18,076 bases of DNA from JAPSGM01 sp036556985 (GTDB taxonomy: Bacteria > Chloroflexota > Limnocylindria > QHBO01): NCBI GenBank assembly GCA_036556985.1, contig DATBIK010000042.1, positions 1 to 18,076 on the forward strand, in the 5' to 3' direction. Both the position numbers and the translations under genes were made by a program. Below the pieces are notes generated by a model. It did not search any database and was not told where the DNA came from. It saw only the letters and a program-made list of their open reading frames with translations. Shown in pieces: positions 1-7,300 of this stretch. Numbering within the stretch: position 1 is the first letter of the stretch; each line of letters begins with the position of its first letter.

Positions 1-199
1 CGGCGACCCCGGCCGCCGCCAGCCGCTCCGCCAGCGCGGCGTCGATCGAGTCGAGGTCGCCGACGACCACGTCCGGCCGCCGGCCGATCGCCTCGAGGAA
101 CGCGGCTCCACCGTCGGCGGCGATCACGAGATCGGCCCCCGCCAGGTGTCGCGCGTCCGCCGGGTCCGTGTCGCCCCCGGCCACGATCACTGCGTGCAC
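1..199 (-). CDS. thiN: Thiamine pyrophosphokinase, N-terminal part (truncated by window edge)
   Basis: Thiamine pyrophosphokinase transfers pyrophosphate from ATP to thiamine to give the cofactor TPP, in the cytoplasm. The reverse strand reads VIVAGGDTDP near the N-terminus, then IAADGGAAFLE and PDVVVGDLDSID. These are the AGG, ADGGA and GDxDS nucleotide- and thiamine-binding signatures of the family. Only about 66 residues lie in the window; the rest continues past base 1. The start is set at the GTG at 199-197 because an AGGAG (209-205) lies 5 nt upstream; an adjacent GTG at 202 would leave only 2 nt. A TPP riboswitch lies just upstream on the same strand, which independently supports the thiamine assignment. 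Function is close to certain; the exact start is less so. Confidence 0.9.
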   Translation of the reverse strand, partial: MHAVIVAGGDTDPADARHLAGADLVIAADGGAAFLEAIGRRPDVVVGDLDSIDAALAERLAAAGVA

Positions 200-239
200 C
201 ACTGCTCCTGCTGCGCGTCCTCCGGTCCCGTGAACGACG

Positions 240-267
240 AACGGCGCACCCGGGAGGGCGCGCCGTT
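240..267 (-). terminator. Strong hairpin between TPP riboswitch and thiN
   Basis: On the minus strand, AACGGCGCGCCC pairs with GGGTGCGCCGTT around a TCCC loop: 12 contiguous pairs including one G-T. It lies between the riboswitch aptamer and the thiN start, where an expression platform belongs. There is no U-run after the stem, so it is not a textbook intrinsic terminator. It could be a terminator of a GC-rich organism lacking the U tract, or a structural element. Confidence 0.45.
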
Positions 268-280
268 GCACGATTCAACT

Positions 281-364
281 CGACTCCCTTCGCTGGCATG
301 ACCCAGATCAGGTTCGAGGGTCTGCGGTTGGCCGCACTCTCAGCGCTGTTGCGCTCCCCTGTCG
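281..364 (-). promoter_or_regulatory. TPP (THI-box) riboswitch aptamer
   Basis: The minus strand carries the THI-box core in order: GCGCTGAGAG, then AACCTGATCTGGGTCATGCC, then AGCGAAGGGA. The outer P1 stem is closed by CGAC (364-361) with GTCG (284-281). The CUGAGA and CCUGAUCUGG...AUGCCAGCGAAGGGA segments bind the pyrimidine and pyrophosphate ends of TPP in this class. The element sits about 80 nt upstream of thiN in the same orientation, so TPP would repress synthesis of the kinase that makes it. A strong hairpin at 240-267 follows the aptamer. The promoter should lie in 365-411; a weak TACGCT -10 is the only candidate seen there. Confidence 0.95.
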
Positions 365-411
365 TTCTTGGGTTGTCCCACCGAGCGTACCACGCGTGCC
401 ATCATGCGGCC

Positions 412-894
412 ATGAGCGAGCGGGTCCATCCGAACATCGCGCGCGTCGTGGCGGCCGCCGCGGACGCCGGGCTGGATATCGAGGTCCGCCGCTTCCCCGA
501 GGAGACGCGCACGGCCGCCGATGCCGCGCGCGCCGTGGGTTGCGAGGTGGGCCAGATCGTGAAGTCGCTCGTCTTCGTGGCCGACGGCGCGCCGGTCCTC
601 GCCCTCGTGTCCGGGGCGCACCAGCTCGACCCCGCCCGGCTGGCCGCCGAGCTCGGGGTAACCGAGGTGCGCCGCGCCACGGGCGACGAGGCGCGCGCGG
701 CCACCGGGTACGCCATTGGCGGCGTCCCGCCCCTCGGCCACGGCACCTCGCTGCCGGTGCTCATCGACCGGCAGCTGCTCGGCCACGCCGTGGTGTGGGC
801 CGCGGCCGGCCTGCCCGACGCCGTGTTCCCGGCCGATCCTGCCGGCCTTGCCCGGGCGGCGGGCGCCCGAGAAGCCGATCTCGCCGCAGGTTGA
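412..894 (+). CDS. YbaK/EbsC-family aminoacyl-tRNA deacylase
   Basis: 160 residues, the usual size of a stand-alone YbaK/ProX-type deacylase, which hydrolyses mischarged aminoacyl-tRNA (for example Cys-tRNAPro) in trans in the cytoplasm. The family signatures are visible: GQIVKSLVFV with the conserved lysine K51, LVSGAHQLD near residues 66-73, and GYAIGGVPPLGHG at 99-111. The start is ATG 412 (MSERVHPN). The frame stays open back to 298, but that stretch is antisense to the TPP riboswitch and is rejected as coding. The gene diverges from the riboswitch/thiN unit and converges on the lipoprotein gene with an 11-nt gap. Which amino acid it edits cannot be read from sequence. Confidence 0.9.
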   Translation: MSERVHPNIARVVAAAADAGLDIEVRRFPEETRTAADAARAVGCEVGQIVKSLVFVADGAPVLALVSGAHQLDPARLAAELGVTEVRRATGDEARAATGYAIGGVPPLGHGTSLPVLIDRQLLGHAVVWAAAGLPDAVFPADPAGLARAAGAREADLAAG

Positions 895-905
895 CCGACT
901 CAAGC

Positions 906-1343
906 TCACGGTCGTGGCGGCCCGAGGTCGATCGTGACCGGCCCGGACCCGGTGAAGCTCAACTGGTACTCGGTCCCGTCGGCCGCATGGAAGCGGATGA
1001 CGGCTGCGCCCCCGCCGGGCCCCTCGAGATCGATGACGAAGCCGGCGTCCTCGAGCGCATCGCGGTAGAAGTCGAAGATCTCCGGCGGGAGTGCGTCGGA
1101 GGTCCAGCTCGCGGTGAGGCCGGACCCGGCGTCACGCGAGGTCATCGACGCGTGCAGCGGGAAGCCGCCTGGCATCGGCGGGGCCGACGCCGCGGGCACG
1201 CGCGACTCGATCGGCGAGGCATCGGTGCTGCCGACCGCGGGCTCGCTCGCCGGAGCGATGGGTGAGGGCGGGCCCGAGGCCGTCGCCATCGGGCCCGCGC
1301 AGCCCGCTAGCAGGAGCGCCAGCAGGCAGCCTCGGATCGTCAT
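906..1343 (-). CDS. Small lipoprotein, last gene of the M23 operon
   Basis: 145 residues. The N-terminus MTIRGCLLALLLAGC is a signal peptide with a LAGC lipobox (lipidated Cys15), so the protein is exported and membrane-anchored. A Pro/Ser/Ala linker to about residue 60 leads to a compact alpha/beta domain containing LPPEIFDFYRDALEDAGF and a beta-rich end. Small C-terminal domains of this FYRDxLxxAGF type occur in other lipoproteins, but I cannot name a family or function. The start is fixed by an AGGAGGT 4 nt upstream of ATG. That Shine-Dalgarno touches the stop codon of the M23 gene, so the two are translationally close. It is probably co-transcribed with the peptidase and may assist it at the envelope (inference). 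Confidence 0.8.
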   Translation of the reverse strand: MTIRGCLLALLLAGCAGPMATASGPPSPIAPASEPAVGSTDASPIESRVPAASAPPMPGGFPLHASMTSRDAGSGLTASWTSDALPPEIFDFYRDALEDAGFVIDLEGPGGGAAVIRFHAADGTEYQLSFTGSGPVTIDLGPPRP

Positions 1344-1347
1344 CTGC

Positions 1348-1354
1348 ACCTCCT
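1348..1354 (-). promoter_or_regulatory. Consensus Shine-Dalgarno deciding the lipoprotein start
   Basis: The minus strand reads AGGAGGT 4 nt before ATG (1343-1341) and shares base 1354 with the TGA of the upstream gene. It excludes the longer reading that would begin inside the M23 coding region. Confidence 0.75.
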
Positions 1355-2340
1355 CATTCGTACAGGTTCGTGACCACGATCGGGATGTAGTAGCCGCCCA
1401 GATGCGCGTGATCGAACCAGCGAACGCCCTCGGCGAGCAGGTTGAAGGTCTCGACGTAGCTGCCCGCCGGGGGCGAGCCCCGCAGGCCGAAGGTGAAGCG
1501 CCCGACATCGTCCGGCTCGACCGAGCCCTGGTTGACCGTGGTCGCCATCCAGGTCGCGGGCCAGTCGGCGGCCGCGAAGCGGCTGTCGTGGGCCGGCGGA
1601 TCCCAGGTCGCCAGGGCGATCCGGCCCCGTGCCTGGTCCGGACGCCAGGTCCGCCCGCCGCGGTTGCGGAACTCGACCCAGTGCGTGATCGTCTGGCCGC
1701 GGCGGATCACCTCGGTCCCGCCGTTGCTCTCGCGGACGTACGTGGCCAGGAACGGGACGCGTCCGGGCCACGTCGTCCACAGCCGGCCGTGCATCGGGTC
1801 GATGGGGATGAGCAGCTGGCCGTTCTCGACGAGCACCTCGAAGTGGAGGTGCGGCCCGTAACAGATGCCGCTGCAACCGGAGCGTCCGACCGGCTCGCCG
1901 GCGGGCACGCTCTCGTCCACCGCGACGAGGAGCCCGCCGTCGGCCTTGCTGGCGAGGTGGTAGTACAGCGACTGGCGCCCGTCGGGATGGCGGACGCGGA
2001 CGAAGTTGCCGAACGCCCCGAACTGCTGGGTGCCGTAGCCGCCCTCGCGGTCGACGACCGTCCCCCGCTTGGCGGCCGCGACGTGCGTGTACAGCGGCAT
2101 CGGGTAGTCGATGCCGGTGTGGTTGTCGTAGACCCGCCCGGGGTGGGGCTGGCTGTCGTACCAGGTCTTGCCGGTCCAGTCGAGCTGGACCCCCACTCGG
2201 CCGTCGCGGTCGAACCCGTACAGGAGCTCGACGTCCGGGTCGTAGTAGGGAAGGGTGTAGTCGTCGAGGGCTGCCACCGAGCCCGCGGTGAGGAGCAGGA
2301 CGGCGAGCGCCATCGGCAGGGCCAGACGCATCCGGGTCAT
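1354..2340 (-). CDS. Secreted M23-family metallopeptidase with C-terminal NBR1-like domain
   Basis: 328 residues. Residues 1-25 form a signal peptide. The M23 (lysostaphin/LytM) core spans about 70-185: HTGID gives zinc ligands H74 and D78, YYHL gives catalytic H128, and GPHLHFEV gives H164 and zinc ligand H166. C156 and C160 (GCSGIC) may form a disulfide. All catalytic residues are present, so it is probably an active peptidoglycan endopeptidase. Residues about 205-325 (WVEFRNRGGRTWRP...GSYVETFNLLAEG) look like the NBR1-like immunoglobulin-type domain known fused to bacterial secreted enzymes. The start is the ATG at 2340-2338, which overlaps the upstream TGA as ATGA; a GTG 18 nt earlier is possible. 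Middle gene of a three-gene secreted-protein operon. Confidence 0.9.
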   Translation of the reverse strand: MTRMRLALPMALAVLLLTAGSVAALDDYTLPYYDPDVELLYGFDRDGRVGVQLDWTGKTWYDSQPHPGRVYDNHTGIDYPMPLYTHVAAAKRGTVVDREGGYGTQQFGAFGNFVRVRHPDGRQSLYYHLASKADGGLLVAVDESVPAGEPVGRSGCSGICYGPHLHFEVLVENGQLLIPIDPMHGRLWTTWPGRVPFLATYVRESNGGTEVIRRGQTITHWVEFRNRGGRTWRPDQARGRIALATWDPPAHDSRFAAADWPATWMATTVNQGSVEPDDVGRFTFGLRGSPPAGSYVETFNLLAEGVRWFDHAHLGGYYIPIVVTNLYE

Positions 2341-3323
2341 GGCGCGCACCCCGCGCACTCCACGAAGGCCGATGCCGCGGCGAATCTACCGATCTCGGTG
2401 CCGTCCGTTCGGACGAGCGCGGAGCCGCCGTCGCGGCGGACGAGCACGGACGCTCCGTCCGGCGCCACCGCCGGCTCCGATCCAGGCCCGATCTCGGCGG
2501 GCGGCCCGGACGCGGTCCGAACGAAGATTCTCCCGGCGCTCTCCCAGGCGATCACGGACCCGTCGGCCGACAGTGACACGTTCACCGCGTCGGGCCCCAG
2601 GTCGGCGACCGTCGCTCGGTGCTTGGCGCCCGCGACGACGAGGACGGTGCCCCGCGGCCGGTGCGCGACCGCCACGAGCGAGCCGTTGGCCAGCCGCAGC
2701 GCGTCGTAGACGAGGCCCTCGTCCGAGAGGACGCTGACGGCGCCGGCGGGGTCGATGGCGACGAGGCGCGACTGGAAGGGCGCCTCGATGGATGGGACGG
2801 CGAGCGCGATGGTGGTGCCGTCCGGGTCGACGATCGGCGCGTCGATGAACGGTCCGTCGGCGAGGGCGTGCGACGTCGCGGCGGCGGTGTCCACCGCCCA
2901 CAGCCGGCCGTGGCCGTCGACCACAGCGAGCCGCCCGCCGTCGGACGAGAAGGTGGCGGCGAGGAGCCCCGGCATCTCGAGCCTGAGCTGCGTGCCGTCG
3001 GCACGGGCGATGACGAGGACGGCCGCCGCCGAGCCGAGGGCCTCGGCCAGGGCGGCGCTGGCACCGTTGGGTGCCACGTCGAGCAGCCGACCTGCGAACT
3101 GGGCGCCGTCCGCCGCGCGGACCTCCAGGATCGCCGCGGGCGGTCCCGGGGTGCGCTGGAGCGAGACCGACACGCCGTTCCGGCGTGCCGCGCCGGCATC
3201 GAGCCGGCGGAGCGTCGGCGCGGGATCGGCTGCGGACGTGACGTTGACGATGAGCATGGCAAGCAGGGGGACGATCGCGGCGAGCGCGACGGCGCGCTGC
3301 GCCGCGACGGTTCGGGCGGACAT
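2337..3323 (-). CDS. Secreted WD40/PD40-like beta-propeller protein
   Basis: 328 residues, starting at ATG 3323 with GGAGG about 8 nt upstream. Residues 1-32 form a signal peptide (hydrophobic LAAIVPLLAMLIVNV followed by TSAA). The rest is a series of short beta-strand repeats carrying a DG turn: FSSDGGRLAVV, DPDGTTIALAV, SADGSVIAWES and APDGASVLVRR. This is the pattern of TolB-like/PD40 propeller blades. There is no catalytic motif. The C-terminus ends ECAGCAP, a cysteine pair that could form a disulfide outside the cell. First gene of the operon: its stop overlaps the M23 start by 4 nt, implying translational coupling and matched amounts. A binding or scaffold role for the peptidase is plausible but not shown. 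Confidence 0.75.
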   Translation of the reverse strand: MSARTVAAQRAVALAAIVPLLAMLIVNVTSAADPAPTLRRLDAGAARRNGVSVSLQRTPGPPAAILEVRAADGAQFAGRLLDVAPNGASAALAEALGSAAAVLVIARADGTQLRLEMPGLLAATFSSDGGRLAVVDGHGRLWAVDTAAATSHALADGPFIDAPIVDPDGTTIALAVPSIEAPFQSRLVAIDPAGAVSVLSDEGLVYDALRLANGSLVAVAHRPRGTVLVVAGAKHRATVADLGPDAVNVSLSADGSVIAWESAGRIFVRTASGPPAEIGPGSEPAVAPDGASVLVRRDGGSALVRTDGTEIGRFAAASAFVECAGCAP

Positions 3324-3470
3324 TGCGGAACCTCCGTTGCGAGGCGAGCTGGACGTGAGACGCGAACGGAGCTCCCGTGTGGCGACGACACCTCTTCGGC
3401 TGGATCGGGCGCCGATGCACCGCGCACCGGCTCGTCGACCGAGCCTACCGCCCGACCGCTTACCGGCCGC

Positions 3471-3484
3471 TTATCGCGCGATAA
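3471..3484. promoter_or_regulatory. Perfect 14-bp palindrome TTATCGCGCGATAA, candidate operator
   Basis: TTATCGCGCGATAA is its own reverse complement and ends 11 nt before ATG 3496. Its right arm merges into GATAAT (3480-3485), a plausible -10 box for the downstream gene, so a bound repressor would cover the promoter. The AT-rich ends stand out against roughly 70% GC flanks. I cannot assign it to a regulator family. Confidence 0.45.
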
Positions 3485-3485
3485 T
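3480..3485 (+). promoter_or_regulatory. -10 box GATAAT, leaderless-type promoter of the GIDE-like gene
   Basis: GATAAT lies 10 nt before ATG 3496, so transcription would begin within a few nucleotides of the start codon. No Shine-Dalgarno fits between them. No clear -35 is seen. Confidence 0.45.
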
Positions 3486-3495
3486 CCGCAGGCCG

Positions 3496-4239
3496 ATGAA
3501 CGACCTCGCCCCGATCCTCCTCGTCGTCGCCGTGCTCCTCCTGGTCGGCGGCATGCTCCTCGTCCGCTCCTCCGGCTCGCAGCTGGCGCTTGGCAGGCGG
3601 CTGGCCGGCGCCACCGGCGTGCGTGTCGGCGACCTGCTCGACCGCGACCCGCTGCCGCCCCGGCCGGTGCGCGTCGCCGGCCGGATCCGCTGCCCGGATC
3701 CGATCGTCACCGACGACGACGAGCGGCTGGTGGCGCTGCACCGGGACGTTGAGGTCCGGCTCGGCGACGGCCGCTGGCGGACGATCGAGCGCATGCGCGA
3801 GACGCGCGGGATGGAGCTGTGGGATCACGACGGATCGCTGGCGCTCGACCTGTCACGCGCCGCGGAGCCGCTGGTCACGATCCCGTACGTCTGGCGCGGC
3901 CAGGTCGCGGAGCTCGAACAAGACGGCCACCGGGCCGCGGTCGAGCGCCTGGTGGCGGAAGGCCTCCAGCCGGGCGACGCGCGTGCGGTGACGCGCACCA
4001 TCAGCACCGTCGACCGGCTCCTCGTCCTCGCCCGGCCGACGCGCGCGGCGGACGGCGCGACGACACTCGAGCCGCCGCCGGGCGGCTTCGTCGTCTCGGC
4101 CCTCGAGCTGCCCGATGCCATGCGCCTTCTCGGCGGCCGCGGGCGCCGCCGCCTGCTCGCAGGGTTCGCGCTCGTCGGCCTGGGCGGCCTCGCCGGCCTC
4201 GCCGGCATCGGCGTCCTGATCCTGGCGGCCCTGGCCTGA
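3496..4239 (+). CDS. Two-TM membrane protein with GIDE-like (E3 ubiquitin-ligase-like) domain, no RING
   Basis: 247 residues, starting at MNDLAPILL. TM helix 1 is residues 5-23 and TM2 about 220-246. Between them lies an extramembrane domain with RPVRVAGRIRCPDP (56-69), LHRDVEVRLGDGRWRTIERM (81-100) and LWDHDGSLALDLSRAAEPL (108-126). It ends with GGFVVSALELPDAMRLL leading into the last helix. This order (OB-like strands, GxW segment, D-G-S-hxhD strand, 'FxxS' before a terminal TM) resembles the GIDE domain of MULAN-type proteins and their bacterial relatives. There is no RING finger, so ubiquitin ligase activity is not implied. The remote similarity is judged by eye; the function is unknown. 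The frame is open far upstream, but that stretch runs antisense to the propeller gene. Confidence 0.6.
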   Translation: MNDLAPILLVVAVLLLVGGMLLVRSSGSQLALGRRLAGATGVRVGDLLDRDPLPPRPVRVAGRIRCPDPIVTDDDERLVALHRDVEVRLGDGRWRTIERMRETRGMELWDHDGSLALDLSRAAEPLVTIPYVWRGQVAELEQDGHRAAVERLVAEGLQPGDARAVTRTISTVDRLLVLARPTRAADGATTLEPPPGGFVVSALELPDAMRLLGGRGRRRLLAGFALVGLGGLAGLAGIGVLILAALA

Positions 4240-4292
4240 GCCACCCGTACCAACGAGAGCTCGGTACTACCGGGGCATCGAGCCCGCGTCCT

Positions 4293-4361
4293 CCCGGCAC
4301 TAGCATCGGGTCACCGGCACCTACCGGAACCTCCATCGGACCAATGAGCAACAACCGGTAC
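4293..4361 (+). repeat. Cluster of ACCGGNAC repeats upstream of the HTH-GGDEF gene
   Basis: Three exact ACCGGNAC copies (4313-4320, 4323-4330, 4354-4361) and one near copy, CCCGGCAC (4293-4300), lie within 70 bp before the GTG start. Successive offsets are 20, 10 and 31 bp, close to whole helical turns. A weaker ACCGGGGC lies at 4269-4276. The arrangement fits binding of several protomers on one DNA face, possibly the HTH protein encoded just downstream. Confidence 0.45.
4301..4306 (+). promoter_or_regulatory. Candidate -10 box TAGCAT for the HTH-GGDEF gene
   Basis: TAGCAT lies inside the repeat cluster, directly after the first copy and before the other three. The same hexamer occurs at 17692-17687 (minus) as another gene's -10. 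It would give a leader of roughly 60 nt before GTG 4373. Confidence 0.35.
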
Positions 4362-4372
4362 GAGGCGCAGTC

Positions 4373-7300
4373 GTGTCCCAGCCCCAGCGCGAGCGGACCA
4401 CCGAGCACGACCCGCTGATCAGCGTCGCCCAGGCGGCGGCGCTCCTCGGCGTGCACCCGAACACGATCCGGGTGTGGACCGATGCCGGGCGGCTGGCGGC
4501 CTACCGCATCAATGCGCGGGGCGACCGACGCTACCGCCGCGGTGACGTGGAGGCACTCCTCGCCGAGGGCGCGGACCCCGAGCCGACGCCGGTCGACCCG
4601 GGCGACCCGGGACTGCGGGATGCGGAGATGGCAGTCCTCGTTCGCCTGGCCCAGGGCAGCGGTCCGACATCGTCGGTGGCGGCGGTGTGCCGCGCCGCGA
4701 TCGAGGCGCTACGCACGCACCTCGGGGTGGGCCGCGCCGCGATCTACCTGGCCAGGGATGGCTCGTCGCGGCTGCCGATGCTCGAGACCCACGCCGGCTA
4801 CCGCCAGGCGCCCCCGGTCGAGCTCAACCTGGCCGACGCTGCGTCCGACGCGCAGGGCACCCACGTCCGCGTCCCACTGCGGGCTGGCGGGGAGGAGCTC
4901 GGCACGCTCGTGCTCGAGGACGAGGACGGAGGCAGCCTCGTGGCGCTCAACGGCGGCTCCCTGCGCGCAATGGCCGGCGCGATCGCCGGCGACATCCTCC
5001 ACGCCCGCATCCTGGCGCGCGCCCGCCGCGAGGTGACCCGCGCACGGGCGCTGCGGCACGTGACCCAGGAGCTCACCGGCCAGCTCGACCTGAACGCGGT
5101 GCTCGACGACATCGTGGACCGCACCCGCTCCCTGTTCGACGCGGAGCGAGCCGGCCTGTGGCTCCTCGACGAGTCCGAGCATCCCTTCCGGCCGGCCGCC
5201 ATTCGCGGGCTCACCGACGACTTCCAGGAGCGGGTCGCCCGGCTCACCATCGACGCCGACGCGATCGGCGCGCGAGCCGTGCGCGAGCGCCGCAGCCTCG
5301 TCGTGCGGGACGCCGACACGCGCTCCGGCATCGGCGTGCTCCAGGACGCCTATCGGGCCCAGGGCATCCGGACCGCGTGCCTCGTGCCACTGGTGAGCAA
5401 CGACCGGGCCGTGGGCCTCCTCGGCCTCTACCACTCCCGCGACCGCGAGTGGCCGGAGGACGAGCTCGCGCTCGTCCAGTCTTTCGCTAACCAGGCCGCC
5501 GTCGCCATCGCCAACGCGCGGCTGTATCGGTCGGTCGCCGAGCAGGCCGCCCGCATGCGCTCCATCCAGGACCTGTCCTCGCGCCTGAACCGCCTGACCG
5601 ATGTGCAGGCCATCGCCGATGCCATCGTCGCCGAGGCGAGCACGCTCGCCGCCTACCACGACATCCGCATCTACCTCGTCGACCGGGACTCCGGCTTCTG
5701 CGAGCCGATCGCCTTCACCGATCGGTTCCTCGGCGAGGGCGACTTCCGGGAGGCGCTCCGCGTCCCGATCGGTGAGGGGTCATTCACCGGATGGGTGGCC
5801 GAGAACGGCGAGGCGATCCTCGCCAATGACGCGCTGAACGATCCGCGCGGGGTGACGATCGAGGGCACCGACGACATCGACGAGTCGATGCTCGTGGTGC
5901 CGATGCTGTTCGAGGGCCGCGCCGTGGGTGTCATCGCCCTGTCGAAGCTCGGCACGAACCAGTTCAGCACCGACGACCTGCAGACGATGACGATCTTCGC
6001 CGGCTACGCGGCGCAGGCGGTCGCCAACGCACGCGCCTACGAGCGGCTCGAGCTGCAGTCCGCCGAGCTCGCCCGCCAGCTCCAGTCCCAGCGCCGCCTG
6101 CTGGAGATCAACGAGCGGCTCCTCTCCACGCTCGACAGCGGAGACGTGCTCGAGACGATCGCCGACGGCCTGAAGGCGGTGGTCCACTACGACAACCTGT
6201 CGATCTACCGCGTCGACGACGCGCAGCGCGTCCTCCATCCGGTCCTGACCCGCGAGCGCCACGCGGAGCAGGTGGCGCGCTACATCGTGCCGTTCGGTCG
6301 AGGCCTCATGGGCTGGGCGGTCGAGCACGCCGAGCCGATCCTCGCCAACGACGCCCTGACCGACCCGCGGGCGATGCAGATCCCGGGCACGCCGGAGGAC
6401 CCGGAGGCGCTCGCGGTCGTGCCGCTCGTCGCCGACGGCGTGGTCATCGGCTGCATGAACATCTCGCGCGTCGGCGGGGAGGAGGCGCAGTTCAGCGAGG
6501 CCGACTTCGAGCTCGTGAAGCTGTTCGCCGGGCAGGCGTCCATCGCGCTGCGGAACGCCGAGGAGCACGCTGCGGTCACGGTTCGGGCAGAGACGGATGC
6601 GCTGACCGGCGTCGGCAACCACGGAGCCTTCCAGCGCGACCTCGACGAGATCCTGGACGGGCGGCCAGCGAGCGAGGAGGGTGTGCTCGCGCTGCTCATG
6701 ATGGACCTCGACAGCTTCAAGTCCTACAACGACCGGCTCGGCCACCCGGCCGGCGACGCACTCCTCCACGCCGTCGCGACCACGATCTACGGCGCCGCTC
6801 GCGCCGAGGACCGCGTGTACCGATACGGTGGCGACGAGTTCGCCCTCATCCTCGAGGGCGCGGCCGCACGCGACGCGGCTGCCGTCGGGGAGCGGGTACG
6901 GGCCGCGGTGGCGCGGCTGACCGCGAACGATCCGATGCCCGTCAAGATCTCGGTGGGCGTGGCCGCCTTCCCCGCCGATGCCGACGGCAAGAACGAGCTC
7001 ATCGCCGCGGCCGACACAGCGCTGTACTACGGCAAGCAGTCCGGCGGCGATCGCGTCACCCGTGCCGAGGAGGTCCCCGTCGAGATGCGGGAGCTGCGCG
7101 CGACGCTCGACCGCCTGGCGCGCGCCGCGCTGCGCCACCCCGAGGACGTGACCGACGTCGACACCCTCGTGGAGGAGGCGGCGCGCCTGTCCGGCGGGAC
7201 ACCGGCGCGCGGCCCGGCGAGCGTCCGCGACGCCCTCCTGGCGGTCGCCCGCTCGCTCGACTCGACCGATCCGGCGGCGATCGGCCACGGTGACCGGGTC

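Larger units (their letters stand above)
3324..3495. promoter_or_regulatory. Divergent intergenic region (propeller operon / GIDE-like gene)
   Basis: 172 bp between two divergent starts. Visible are the propeller-gene Shine-Dalgarno (minus, GGAGG near 3330-3335), a TAGGCT that could be a minus-strand -10 (3447-3442), and the 14-bp palindrome at 3471-3484 next to the plus-strand gene. No small ORF here looks real. Confidence 0.5.

Noticed and set aside
298..411. N-terminal extension of the YbaK-type gene to an ATG at 298
   Set aside because: The stretch is antisense to the TPP riboswitch and encodes nothing family-like; ATG 412 gives the normal protein length.
1114..2709. 531-codon plus-strand open frame
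   Set aside because: It lies antisense to the M23 and propeller genes, has low-complexity Arg/Ala/Val composition and no domain; a GC-driven shadow.
4240..4372. CRISPR-like array from the CCGG-containing repeats
   Set aside because: Units are only 8 bp with 10-31 bp spacing; this fits a protein-binding array, not CRISPR.
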